Part shown: in pieces, positions 8,321 to 15,693 of the stretch
Layout: each line of letters begins with the position of its first letter
Numbering within the stretch: position 1 is the first letter of the stretch
Assembly (NCBI GenBank): GCA_020440825.1
Contig: JAGRNJ010000035.1
Coordinates: 1-32,611, forward strand
Direction: 5' to 3'
DNA length: 32,611 nt
Source of the DNA: Leptospiraceae bacterium
GTDB lineage: Bacteria > Spirochaetota > Leptospiria > Turneriellales > Turneriellaceae
Notes under the pieces: generated by a model
Told to the model about the DNA's origin: nothing
The model's database searches: none
The model's input: the letters and a program-made list of their open reading frames with translations, nothing else
Position numbers and translations under genes: made by a program

Positions 8321-9376
8321 TCAATGAGGAGAGTATCGGCATACTCTATTGCGACCAGTATTTTTCGCCTGGTACAGTGCAGAATCTGCCATTCTCACCA
8401 GTTCTTCTGCGTTTTGTGCCTGCGAGGGAAAACCGGCAATGCCAATGCTGATGGTCAAATTTTTATCAGGCAGACTCTCTTCATTCTTAAATGGATAGTC
8501 ATAAATCGATTTGCGCAATCTTTCCCCAACATCGATTGCCCGCTCGACAGTCGTGTACGGCAACAGCACGACAAATTCTTCGCCCCCATACCGGGCGACT
8601 ATATCGGTCTTGCGCAACTTGGCCGAGATATGAATTTCCATACTGAAATTCTGCAGAATTCTACCCACCGCTCGCAATGCATTGTCACCCTCAACATGTC
8701 CATTCAGATCATTATACTGTTTGAAATAGTCAACATCGGCAAACAGCAGACTGACGGGGTAATTATAGCGGCGGGCCCGCTCTACTTCTTCATTGAGCCG
8801 CATTTGAAAATGGCGATTATTGTAGAGCCCAGTCAACTCATCGGTCATGGCCATACGCCGCAGCTTTTCATTTTGTTCTAAGATCAGTGCGATTCGATCA
8901 TCGGGCGGGGTATGCAGCAGCCCTTCGAGCTCAAGATTCTTGCGCCGTAAATCATGGTTCTGCTGGTCAAGCATATTGTAATACCGGCGCAGCAGATCGC
9001 GAGCTGAGATTACCCCGCATAACTGAGAATTTTTAAGTACCGGAATATGCCGTATGTTCTGTTTGAGCATCAATGCCATTGCATCGTCAGGCGAGGCATT
9101 TTCATCTAATGTCATGAGTTCTTTGGTCATATGGGTGGCGACCTGTTCCTGCTCAGGATTCAAACCCTGGGCAATTACACGATTCAAGAGATCCCGCTCT
9201 GAAAATATGCCAAGTATCGAGTCATTTTCTGCAACCAGAACAGCGCCGGTTGAATTATCATGCATTTTTCGACATGCTGCCGCAACCGTTTCTGTCGGAT
9301 GCATGACGACCAGGTTCTTATCGAGCCAGTTTGTGACAGAAAAAATAGGATCTGACGATTCACTGTTTTTGCTCAT
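8321..9376 (-). CDS. CBS-pair diguanylate cyclase (GGDEF domain)
   Basis: Likely makes cyclic di-GMP under control of a small-molecule sensor. Two CBS motifs (about residues 20-75 and 80-135) form an N-terminal Bateman module, which in other proteins binds adenine nucleotides or related ligands. A short helical linker (137-175) leads to a GGDEF domain with metal-binding FADVDYFK (Asp214) and an intact active site RYGGEEF (264-268 for GGEEF). A product-inhibition I-site is present as RKTD (255-258), correctly placed before the active site. There is no EAL domain and no membrane segment, so it is a soluble enzyme. It lies upstream of mdh with a 50-base gap and may be transcribed separately. Confidence 0.94.
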   Translation of the reverse strand: MSKNSESSDPIFSVTNWLDKNLVVMHPTETVAAACRKMHDNSTGAVLVAENDSILGIFSERDLLNRVIAQGLNPEQEQVATHMTKELMTLDENASPDDAMALMLKQNIRHIPVLKNSQLCGVISARDLLRRYYNMLDQQNHDLRRKNLELEGLLHTPPDDRIALILEQNEKLRRMAMTDELTGLYNNRHFQMRLNEEVERARRYNYPVSLLFADVDYFKQYNDLNGHVEGDNALRAVGRILQNFSMEIHISAKLRKTDIVARYGGEEFVVLLPYTTVERAIDVGERLRKSIYDYPFKNEESLPDKNLTISIGIAGFPSQAQNAEELVRMADSALYQAKNTGRNRVCRYSPH

Positions 9377-9421
9377 AATGGTTTACAAAGTACAGCAGCT
9401 GAGATATGCCGTCTATAAACA

Positions 9422-9643
9422 ATGAAAAAAGTTTTAAAGCTTACTATTCCTGCAAAACTGGTCAATGAACCGATCATCTACCGTATGGTTACCCAGTATG
9501 ATCTGATTCCTACAATATTGCAGGCCAATCTTGGCAAAGATTCGACCGGTGAGGTAATTTTGCAGATTGAAGGAACCCCGGTAAATATTGAACGCGGATT
9601 TTTATTTTTGCAGGAGCTCGATATACTGGTTACAGAAGACTAA
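9422..9643 (+). CDS. Stand-alone NIL-domain protein
   Basis: 73 residues matching the NIL domain, a ferredoxin-like fold usually found at the C terminus of the methionine ABC transporter ATPase MetN and in some ferredoxins. Visible features are the opening strand KKVLKLTIPAKLVNEPIIYRM cut short by the helix start at EPIIYRM, the NLGKDSTGEVILQIEG central segment and a C-terminal strand LDILVTED. There is no signal peptide, Cys motif or ATPase domain. The gene is divergent from the GGDEF gene with a 45-base gap and lacks an obvious Shine-Dalgarno sequence. A role as a small ligand-sensing protein is possible, with no direct evidence. Confidence 0.8.
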   Translation: MKKVLKLTIPAKLVNEPIIYRMVTQYDLIPTILQANLGKDSTGEVILQIEGTPVNIERGFLFLQELDILVTED

Positions 9644-9689
9644 AAAAATGATTCACCCTGTGTCAATTGACCCGGAATAGCTCGAAAGA

Positions 9690-10274
9690 ATGCTCAAGCT
9701 ACATCACTTACACAGACTCGAAGGGCTGTTTACAAACCCCAACAAAGAATGGCCGGTCATTGACCGGGAGTATTTAGACAGTGTTGTTACCCTCTGCAAA
9801 AAATATTTTATTCCCCTGCTCATAATATTGCCATTCATTTTTCTGCTCGCGCAGATTCCCGAGTACCGATCACTCAAAAGCTTCATTATAAAAGGCGGTA
9901 TCGCTCCGCTTATGTTTGTTCTGGTCTATCTTGCTGCACTGTTTATTGTTGGCATTGCAGTAGAAGAAGTCGCTTTGGCCCTGGGTGGCGACGCCCGGGA
10001 AATGAGCGGTCCCAAGCTGGTGTATTTCAGCGCACTGCCGTTTTTATACTCTCTTGTTTTTTTTCCCATACCCTATTTGGGAAAAATCGTTGTCATAATT
10101 ACATTTTTTTACCAGTTCTTTCTGCTTATTAAGGGTGGCAAAATTCTATATGAATTCTCTGACCGGCACTTAACTCTATGGGTTATTACGATTCTGGCTA
10201 CCTTTATGATTCTCGCCGGTATTCTGCTGGGCGCAGGGTTTGTGCTCAACTTCGCCATACGAGCAGTTAGCTGA
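9690..10274 (+). CDS. Yip1-like integral membrane protein
   Basis: 194 residues with about five hydrophobic segments (roughly 40-56, 69-93, 113-130, 132-147 and 163-190). The N-terminal LEGLFTNPNKEWPVI is the usual opening of bacterial Yip1-domain proteins, whose function is unknown. The loop after the second segment carries EEVALALGGDAREMSGPKL. It follows the NIL gene by 46 bases on the same strand and may share its transcript. The stop is followed by a GC-rich patch (10300-10335) that folds only weakly. Confidence 0.78.
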   Translation: MLKLHHLHRLEGLFTNPNKEWPVIDREYLDSVVTLCKKYFIPLLIILPFIFLLAQIPEYRSLKSFIIKGGIAPLMFVLVYLAALFIVGIAVEEVALALGGDAREMSGPKLVYFSALPFLYSLVFFPIPYLGKIVVIITFFYQFFLLIKGGKILYEFSDRHLTLWVITILATFMILAGILLGAGFVLNFAIRAVS

Positions 10275-10337
10275 CAAAACTGTAAACGGTATTGACAAAA
10301 ACCGCAAGCCCGGGTTGGGCAAAACGGTTGCCAACCT

Positions 10338-11120
10338 TTAGAGCCGGCTTAACAGCTTTTGCAAAGCTGCTTTATTATCGCCCGATACCTGCTTGAGATT
10401 ATACTGCAGGTGATTCAACACTGTATCGCCCCACTTATTTTTTTTCTGCAGATCGGGGGAGTATGACAGCAAGACTTTCAGTACGGCCAGGTCTTTTGCA
10501 AAAGTTTCATCGGTGAACCAGAAATTATGCAGGGGGGAGTCATGCAGCTCAATGCCATTGATATTTGCACCTTTGCCCATGATCTCTTTAATAAGAATGA
10601 TATTTCGGTTGCGTACCGCAGTTGTGAGCAGCTGCCTGCCTCTCTGGTCAGCAATGTTAACGTCTTGCAATTCAGTTATAAGCTGCCAGAACTTTTTCAT
10701 AGCATCGGGCCGGGATGTCATATCAGATTCTCTGCGGTATTGAATCTGCTCAATCGCTTCATAGGCCAGAATTCGCTGCGCCTTTCCGGGCTTGGGCGGT
10801 AGAGCGGGCAGACAAATACTCTCTTGTAGCTTCTGGCGAAATGATGTGCAGGCCGCGGTGTATTGCCATTCAAAATCAATTAACTGAACCATTTCGATAT
10901 CAAACTCATGCAAAACGCGCAAACTTGAATCTGCAATTCTCACGGTGGCAGGGGCATCTGAGCCCTGGCCGGGCATTGCAAACAACATGGGATGCCGCTC
11001 AACAAAGACCCGGTAATTGCCGCAGGGACTTTCTTCTTTGAGTTCGCCTGCCGGTTTACAAAAACTACAGAATGTGATCAACAGGTGCAGTATTGTCCCA
11101 TACAAGAGTACACGCTTCAT
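10338..11120 (-). CDS. Exported ankyrin-repeat-like protein, possible lipoprotein
   Basis: 260 residues. The N terminus is a signal sequence (MKRVLLYGTILHLLITFCSFC); Cys18 after LLITF could be a relaxed lipobox, though Phe at -1 is unusual. Residues 30-130 form a domain I do not recognise with three Cys. The C-terminal part (about 150-260) has ankyrin-like helices: VNIADQRGRQLLTTAVRNRN, then IKEIMGKGANINGIELHDSP, and a last repeat LQKKNKWGDTVLNHL. Ankyrin repeats mediate protein contacts. It converges on the Yip1-like gene and diverges from the outer-membrane protein gene at 11356. Confidence 0.72.
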   Translation of the reverse strand: MKRVLLYGTILHLLITFCSFCKPAGELKEESPCGNYRVFVERHPMLFAMPGQGSDAPATVRIADSSLRVLHEFDIEMVQLIDFEWQYTAACTSFRQKLQESICLPALPPKPGKAQRILAYEAIEQIQYRRESDMTSRPDAMKKFWQLITELQDVNIADQRGRQLLTTAVRNRNIILIKEIMGKGANINGIELHDSPLHNFWFTDETFAKDLAVLKVLLSYSPDLQKKNKWGDTVLNHLQYNLKQVSGDNKAALQKLLSRL

Positions 11121-11355
11121 GGATAAAGTTCACATCGTTCTGCTAATTTCTCAGGTCAACCAATATGCGGTATTGTGGCTTGGTTAAAAAAACTTAAAAA
11201 TTTTTAAATTCTCTTGAGAAAGAACTTGACGGGCTTAAAATGAGTCATAATCTACCCCGAATAAGGTTTTTTTACATTTTCTTAACATTTTTGATAAATA
11301 AACGTCTAATTGACGTCTCAAAAATCAAAACCTTACAGAAAAATCAGGAGAGGAT
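11121..11355. promoter_or_regulatory. Divergent intergenic region with candidate promoter for the 11356 gene
   Basis: 235 bases between two divergent genes. On the plus strand TTGAGA (11214-11219), 16 bases, and TAAAAT (11236-11241) form a plausible sigma-70-type promoter, giving a leader of roughly 105 bases. A TTGACG at 11226 lies too close to the CATAAT at 11246 to pair well with it. The leader is T/A-rich and contains ACGTC-TAATT-GACGT, a short inverted repeat near 11304. The start codon is preceded by AGGAGAGG (11346-11353), one of the best ribosome-binding sites in the window. Confidence 0.38.
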
Positions 11356-12474
11356 ATGATAAAAGGAAAGATTATAGCTGGAATTGCAGTATTGGCAATT
11401 TCTCTGACAAATGCATACGGTGCGCCGTTTTCAATCACTAATGTACGTTGTGCTGGTACTGGCGGTGCTACTGAAAATACTGCCTGTACATCAGCACTTT
11501 CAAGCATACGAACAGAGTTTGATAAACTAGCCACTCAGGTTAACTCTGAACTGCCAGACGTTGATGGTAAACGCTATGCCAGTGGTATGGCAAATAGTGT
11601 ACTGTTAACGACAAAAGGCCTGACTGTCGACTATGCGAGCAATATCAGTATTTTTGCTGTCGGTGGTGGTTTAGGTTTGGGCTTTGACCCCGGCGATAAG
11701 GGCATCAGCAATGCTTTTGACAAACCAGCTGCAATTTCTGGTATCGGTGCTCAAGTATCCGGCATGCTCGGGTTAAATTTAGGGTTGCTACCGTTTATTC
11801 CTGCGTTCGGCCCAATTGATCTTAAAAAAGGAATTCTGTTCGTCAATTTTATGTCCATGGATATGCCAGGTGTGGTTGATGAACTATCAGGTTCATTCAC
11901 CAATATTGGTGTCAATATTCGTTATAAAGCGTTTGAAGGTATGGATTTATTTTTCGGTCTCGTTGGCTGGAGCGGTGTAGATGTAACAACTGGTATTAAC
12001 TATTCAAAAATGAAAGTACAAGTGAAAGCACCTATAACTCAAACTGTAACTCAGACCAATGTCGGTGGGTCAGGTCAAAATTTAACCGGAACATTTAAAG
12101 GCGATGCCGTCTTAGGCCCAGAAGTCGGAATCACTTCTATACCAATCGAAGTTTCTTCAGCAGTTACAGCACTTTATTTGCTGAAATTATATGCAGGGTT
12201 AGGAGCAGACATTACTGTAGGTAGTGCTGACATGGTTGCAAATCTGCAAAATCAATCCCTTACAGGGAAAATCGGAACAGGTGGAACGGCAGAAACTGTA
12301 AATGCAGATGTTAATCTGGATTTAGGTGGCAGCTCAGGACCAGATTTTTTCGCTATGAGAGCTTTCTTGGGAATGCATTTAGATTTCAAAGTCCTAAACA
12401 TTTTCGTACAAGCTAACCACTCATTCACCACTGGTGCATATGGTGTAACCACTGGCGCAAGAGTTTATTTCTAA
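11356..12474 (+). CDS. Probable major outer-membrane beta-barrel protein
   Basis: 372 residues, no family recognised with certainty. It has a Sec signal (MIKGKIIAGIAVLAISLTNAYG, cleavage probably after Gly22) written here only for its length, then many alternating short strands rich in Gly, such as SIFAVGGGLGLGF and NIFVQANHSF, and it ends in Phe (ARVYF), the usual barrel-assembly signal. Two Cys (32 and 44) sit near the mature N terminus and may form a disulfide. Codon use leans to GGT, GCT and ATT, like ndk, which with the strong ribosome-binding site and double terminator suggests high expression. A role as porin or surface protein is inferred. Neighbouring TonB-receptor gene is separated by terminators, so it is not the same operon. 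Confidence 0.75.
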   Translation: MIKGKIIAGIAVLAISLTNAYGAPFSITNVRCAGTGGATENTACTSALSSIRTEFDKLATQVNSELPDVDGKRYASGMANSVLLTTKGLTVDYASNISIFAVGGGLGLGFDPGDKGISNAFDKPAAISGIGAQVSGMLGLNLGLLPFIPAFGPIDLKKGILFVNFMSMDMPGVVDELSGSFTNIGVNIRYKAFEGMDLFFGLVGWSGVDVTTGINYSKMKVQVKAPITQTVTQTNVGGSGQNLTGTFKGDAVLGPEVGITSIPIEVSSAVTALYLLKLYAGLGADITVGSADMVANLQNQSLTGKIGTGGTAETVNADVNLDLGGSSGPDFFAMRAFLGMHLDFKVLNIFVQANHSFTTGAYGVTTGARVYF

Positions 12475-12507
12475 GAAAACGATCGCAGGATAAATTTTCT
12501 GCACAAA

Positions 12508-12547
12508 AAATTATCTGCTAGCCGAATAACCGGCTTGCAGATAATTT
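12508..12547 (+). terminator. Long hairpin downstream of the outer-membrane protein gene
   Basis: AAATTATCTGC (12508-12518) pairs fully with GCAGATAATTT (12537-12547), and AGCCG/CGGCT extend the stem inside. It lacks a T-run and is followed six bases later by a canonical terminator, so it may protect the 3' end of the message. Confidence 0.6.
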
Positions 12548-12553
12548 AAGATC

Positions 12554-12580
12554 AAAAAAGGCGCTTATAGCGCCTTTTTT
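12554..12580 (+). terminator. Canonical intrinsic terminator
   Basis: A perfect 12-base stem, AAAAAAGGCGCT (12554-12565) with AGCGCCTTTTTT (12569-12580), and a three-base TAT loop. The T-run follows on the plus strand; the A-run on the other side would let it work in both directions. It ends the transcript of the 11356 gene. Confidence 0.9.
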
Positions 12581-12735
12581 GTATTTGTTCTGCAGCGCCG
12601 AATAGCAAAAGACTTCTCACAAGAGTGACTTGCCCATTTAAATCTGTGTAAACCGGTTCAATAAACACCGGGGGGTTCGAGCTGGCCGAATATAAAAAAA
12701 GGTTTACTGCAAAATCACACTCTGTTCAAAACGGT
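12581..12735. other. Region upstream of the TonB-receptor gene
   Basis: No gene, tRNA or riboswitch that I recognise. There is a small CCGGT/ACCGG inverted repeat near 12652-12670. If the receptor really starts downstream of 12736, this region plus the first part of the open frame makes about 400 bases of untranslated or regulatory DNA. Confidence 0.35.
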
Positions 12736-14961
12736 GTGCGCTTTTTTTTCTCATATAGATGGTTTAAACTTGCGTTCGTTAAAGATTTTCTCACTGACGA
12801 AATCATAAATGATGAAATCATAAATCTGGGTCTGTCTTTTGGTAGTAAAATTCAGTATCAATTCATAATTTTGCGAGCAGGGTTTGTAGATTTCTTTTGC
12901 ACGTTCCTGCATTCTAAAAAAACAAAATCTTTTTGTTTTATTGTATCAGGTTCTCAAAAAATTAGCTTAACTGTAATCTTGTTATTGGCAGTTTTGCTGT
13001 CCAGGAATGTGTTTGGCAATCAAGATGAACATCGCCTCGAACAAGATGGTGACTCGACAGCCACCCTGCCCCGGGTAACGGTCGTGGGTAATCTACCCCG
13101 GGCAGATATGCCCTTTAGTGTATCGAAAATTGAATCAAAAACTCTGCAGAAAAAATACTTCGGGCAGGAGCCATCCGCCCTGTTCAGTCAAACCCCCGGA
13201 TTTTTTAACCAGACCGATTCGGGCGGGTTGTTCGGATATTCCTATCTGAGGTTACGGGGTATTGACCAGACCAGAATCAATTTCAGTATCGACGGGGTGC
13301 CTTTGAGTGAACCCGAAGATCAGGGTGTCTATTTTTCAAACCTTGAGGCGCTGTTTTATCAGGTTCAGCAAGTACATATTCAACGCGGGCCCGGCAATTC
13401 AGAAAATGGCAATGCAGCCTATGCAGGCAGTGTGCAATTGCAGACCCGGGAGATGCCCAATGATTCAACGTTTTCTCTCTCTGGAGCAGTGGGCTCGTTT
13501 GCAACCTACTCTCTACTGGCCAATGCCGCTACCCCGGTTCTGCGCGCAGCGGTGAGCCATAGCGATACTGCCGGCTATAAAGACCGTTCGAACCGATCTG
13601 CCCGCTCGGTTTTCTTACAGTCGGGTCTGGACCATAACCGGCATTCTTTGAAGGCGGTTCATATCACTGGTTACCAGCGCAATAACCAGGCCTGGTTGCC
13701 GGTTAGAGAAAGTATTCTGATCAATAATTTTGCCGCCAATGCCAATGCCGATGAAAAAGATGAATTTTTACAATCGTTGACTTATCTGCAATATACCTAT
13801 GCATTATCAAACAACCTGACTGCCCTAGCCTGCACCTATTTTAATTTTCTCAATGGGAATTATGATTTTGATTTACAGAACTTTCTGGAACAACCGCCCA
13901 ATGGTATTGAGAACAACTATGCTTTGCGCTCGTACTGGCCGGGGGTGTTCACCGGTCTGCATTTTCAGAATGCAAAGCTTGAGCTGCGCGGGACTCTGCA
14001 TGCCAATATGTATTCCCGCCGCCATACTGGCCGTGAAACCCCCGACATTCAATTGTATGAAAATACGGGCTTGAAACAGGAAGTATCGGGATTTTTGTCG
14101 GCCCGCTATAATGTCTATGATTTTTCTGTCTTCGCCAATCTGCAACTGCGCCAGATTGAGTTTTCATATAGAGGCGATACTGCTTTTCCTGCCCAAAGCT
14201 GGCTGTTCTTGAATCCGCGATTCGGGGTTTCGTATTCGGGCATAAAAAATATGACTGCTTATTATTCCATCGCACGAACTTCCCGGGAACCCACCCGCAC
14301 CGATATGTTTGCCGGTGAAGATAATCTGGCAAAACGGGCGGATGGCTCTGCTTTAACCGGTATTTTAACCGCCGAGTCGGTTACCTCCCAGGAGCTGGGC
14401 CTCAAAAGCAGCATGCAAAACTGGCGGGCTGCACTGAACCTGTTTGTGATGGACTTTGAAAATGAGATCACCTTAAACGGGCAATTTGGTCCCAATGGAT
14501 TGCCGCTCAATTCTTCGAGCGATACCAGCCGCCGTACCGGCTTTGAGTTCGAAACAGAAGTACAACTGCCACTTCAGTTTTTTATCAATTCTAACCTTTC
14601 GTTTAATCATGCCCGCGTCTCATCGGGCAATCTTGATTTCTCGCCAATCTTGAGCCCCCGGTGGCTTGCAAATTTTGGGTTAGGCTGGCAGAATGCAAAT
14701 CTATGGGTAGAAGCTTCAGCGCAATACAGAAGTGAATCTTTCTTGAATTTTTCAAATTCGGTTCAGTTACCGTCTGCACTGACGGCAAACGTAAATCTGT
14801 CTGCAGTCTGGGATGCGATTCAGCTTTCCCTGTTCGTGTTTAACGTTACCAATGAACGGGTCTATTCGGGAGGCAATGTTGCCAATGACGGTGAGCGCAG
14901 ACTGTTTGTCGTCGCACCGCTCAATATTCTGTTGCGGGCAACCTATACATGGGAGAGATAA
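12736..14961 (+). CDS. TonB-dependent outer-membrane receptor, start uncertain
   Basis: Energy-coupled importer of the outer membrane. After a hydrophobic signal core (ISLTVILLLAVLLSRNVFG, about residues 76-94) comes a TonB-box-like VTVVGN, a plug domain with SKTLQKKYFGQEPSALFSQT, YLRLRGIDQTRINFSIDGVP and VQQVHIQRGPG, then a long barrel ending in LLRATYTWER. The substrate is unknown; the plug resembles siderophore or cobalamin receptors only in general. The frame opens with a GTG at 12736 without a ribosome-binding site, and the first 45 codons look non-coding and include a tandem repeat. A TTG at 12871 would give a 48-residue signal peptide and is my alternative. No ATG lies in frame between them. 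No transport operon is attached. Confidence 0.9.
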   Translation: MRFFFSYRWFKLAFVKDFLTDEIINDEIINLGLSFGSKIQYQFIILRAGFVDFFCTFLHSKKTKSFCFIVSGSQKISLTVILLLAVLLSRNVFGNQDEHRLEQDGDSTATLPRVTVVGNLPRADMPFSVSKIESKTLQKKYFGQEPSALFSQTPGFFNQTDSGGLFGYSYLRLRGIDQTRINFSIDGVPLSEPEDQGVYFSNLEALFYQVQQVHIQRGPGNSENGNAAYAGSVQLQTREMPNDSTFSLSGAVGSFATYSLLANAATPVLRAAVSHSDTAGYKDRSNRSARSVFLQSGLDHNRHSLKAVHITGYQRNNQAWLPVRESILINNFAANANADEKDEFLQSLTYLQYTYALSNNLTALACTYFNFLNGNYDFDLQNFLEQPPNGIENNYALRSYWPGVFTGLHFQNAKLELRGTLHANMYSRRHTGRETPDIQLYENTGLKQEVSGFLSARYNVYDFSVFANLQLRQIEFSYRGDTAFPAQSWLFLNPRFGVSYSGIKNMTAYYSIARTSREPTRTDMFAGEDNLAKRADGSALTGILTAESVTSQELGLKSSMQNWRAALNLFVMDFENEITLNGQFGPNGLPLNSSSDTSRRTGFEFETEVQLPLQFFINSNLSFNHARVSSGNLDFSPILSPRWLANFGLGWQNANLWVEASAQYRSESFLNFSNSVQLPSALTANVNLSAVWDAIQLSLFVFNVTNERVYSGGNVANDGERRLFVVAPLNILLRATYTWER
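12796..12825 (+). repeat. 15-base tandem repeat in the receptor leader
   Basis: GACGAAATCATAAAT (12796-12810) is followed at once by GATGAAATCATAAAT (12811-12825), one mismatch. In the annotated frame it reads DEIIN twice. It lies in the part of the open frame that probably is not translated, so a binding-site or leader role is possible. Confidence 0.85.
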
Positions 14962-14975
14962 TCGTTTTCTTTAGT

Positions 14976-15091
14976 AACCTCTGAAAAAGTCCCTCCATGC
15001 ACTTTTTCAGAGGTAATTCCGCGCTAAACGCGCGGGAAAACATCCATGTTTTCAGGAATATCTTCAAAACTTTCAGTTTTTCAGAGATTCC
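14976..15091 (+). repeat. Structured dispersed repeat with terminal inverted repeats (full copy)
   Basis: A 116-base unit starting 14 bases after the receptor stop. It contains a 13-base perfect stem (14978-14990 with 15001-15013, loop of ten), then CCGCGC/GCGCGG with a TAAAC loop (15019-15035), then AAAACAT/ATGTTTT (15037-15052). The right end, read in reverse complement, is GGAATCTCTGAAAAACT, against GGAACCTCTGAAAAAGT at the left end of the second copy at 32533: 15 of 17 identical. The unit carries no open frame. It looks like a MITE or REP-type element. The first hairpin could also end transcription, though no T-run follows it. Confidence 0.82.
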
Positions 15092-15133
15092 TTTATTTTT
15101 TTCATGAGAGCGTTTTTGCTGTTTTAAACGAAC

Positions 15134-15159
15134 ACGGCCAGCAATTTCTTGCTGGCCGT
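15134..15159. terminator. Strong hairpin between the TonB receptor and the small secreted protein
   Basis: ACGGCCAGCAA (15134-15144) pairs perfectly with TTGCTGGCCGT (15149-15159) around TTTC. On the plus strand it is followed by TTTATC, on the minus strand by GTTCGTTT. It lies 27 bases past the stop of the minus-strand gene at 15187 and about 170 bases past the receptor stop, so it can serve either or both. Confidence 0.82.
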
Positions 15160-15186
15160 TTTATCGAAACTGAGATCTTGAGATTC

Positions 15187-15429
15187 TTAGTCTGGATATT
15201 TTGCGAAAGTTGCCGGGCAAATTTGCTTGATTACTGAATCTTTGTCGTTTTCGATTGCGTCTACCAGACGGTTTACGAAAGCATCTGACTCGATGTCATA
15301 ACCACGGTTATGTGCTTCAAGCAGGCATTCTTCCAGAATTTGTTCGCCGTCTGCTTCAGCAGAAACTGTGCTCACGCCCAGCATAAGTGTCATAGCGGCT
15401 ACCATAGCCAAGCTTACTAATTTTTTCAT
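15187..15429 (-). CDS. Small secreted acidic protein
   Basis: 80 residues with a textbook signal peptide (MKKLVSLAMVAAMTLMLGVS then TVSA, cleavage after Ala24). The mature part is about 56 residues, strongly acidic (14 Asp/Glu against 5 Lys/Arg), probably helical, with just two Cys (35 and 71) that could pair. I do not recognise a family. The start has an AGGAG ribosome-binding site seven bases upstream, in the leader AAAATCAGGAGA shared with other exported-protein genes here. A strong hairpin follows the stop. It is a single-gene unit and its compact, well-signalled layout says it is real. Confidence 0.85.
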   Translation of the reverse strand: MKKLVSLAMVAAMTLMLGVSTVSAEADGEQILEECLLEAHNRGYDIESDAFVNRLVDAIENDKDSVIKQICPATFAKYPD

Positions 15430-15693
15430 TGTTTTCTCCTGATTTTAAATGGGCTCCCATAGACCCGTTTTTCATTGCTGAAAACCGACGATTTCTGGTA
15501 TCCACTTAATACGACGCCAGAAAAATAAATACGTTCAAAAAATCTGCTTTTTTTTCATATTTTTAAATAAAAATATAAAATAAATTTTCTTTTATGTACT
15601 GCGAAAAAATTCAGGGAGTTTCGTAAAATTCGTTATGATTTTGTAGATCGCTCAAAATAGTTGACACAACGGCATCCGTAGTTTTGCTGTAAT
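15430..15693. promoter_or_regulatory. Divergent intergenic region between the small secreted protein and gpsA
   Basis: 264 bases, very A/T-rich from 15530 to 15610. It should hold promoters for both flanking genes. TTGACA at 15661-15666 is a perfect -35 for gpsA but lies only 27 bases before the ATG with no good -10 between, so any transcript from it would start at or near the start codon. TTCTGG/CCAGAA arms near 15494-15525 form only a loose hairpin. No gene is seen. Confidence 0.35.

Noticed and set aside
8324-8881. 185-codon plus-strand open frame opposite the GGDEF domain
   Set aside because: The opposite strand encodes a full GGDEF domain with active and inhibitory sites; this is a shadow frame.
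10275-10337. Terminator between the Yip1-like and ankyrin-like genes
   Set aside because: GC-rich GCCC/GGGC and GGTTG/CAACC pairs exist, but stems are short, the second has a one-base loop and no T-run follows.
11226-11251. TTGACG with CATAAT as promoter for the 11356 gene
   Set aside because: The spacer is only 14 bases; the overlapping TTGAGA-N16-TAAAAT pair has a more usual distance.
12796-12825. CRISPR-like repeat
   Set aside because: Only two adjacent 15-base units without spacers and no cas genes nearby.
12581-12870. Cobalamin-type or other known riboswitch before the TonB receptor
   Set aside because: I looked for conserved riboswitch cores in the leader and found only a small CCGGT/ACCGG inverted repeat and the 15-base tandem repeat.
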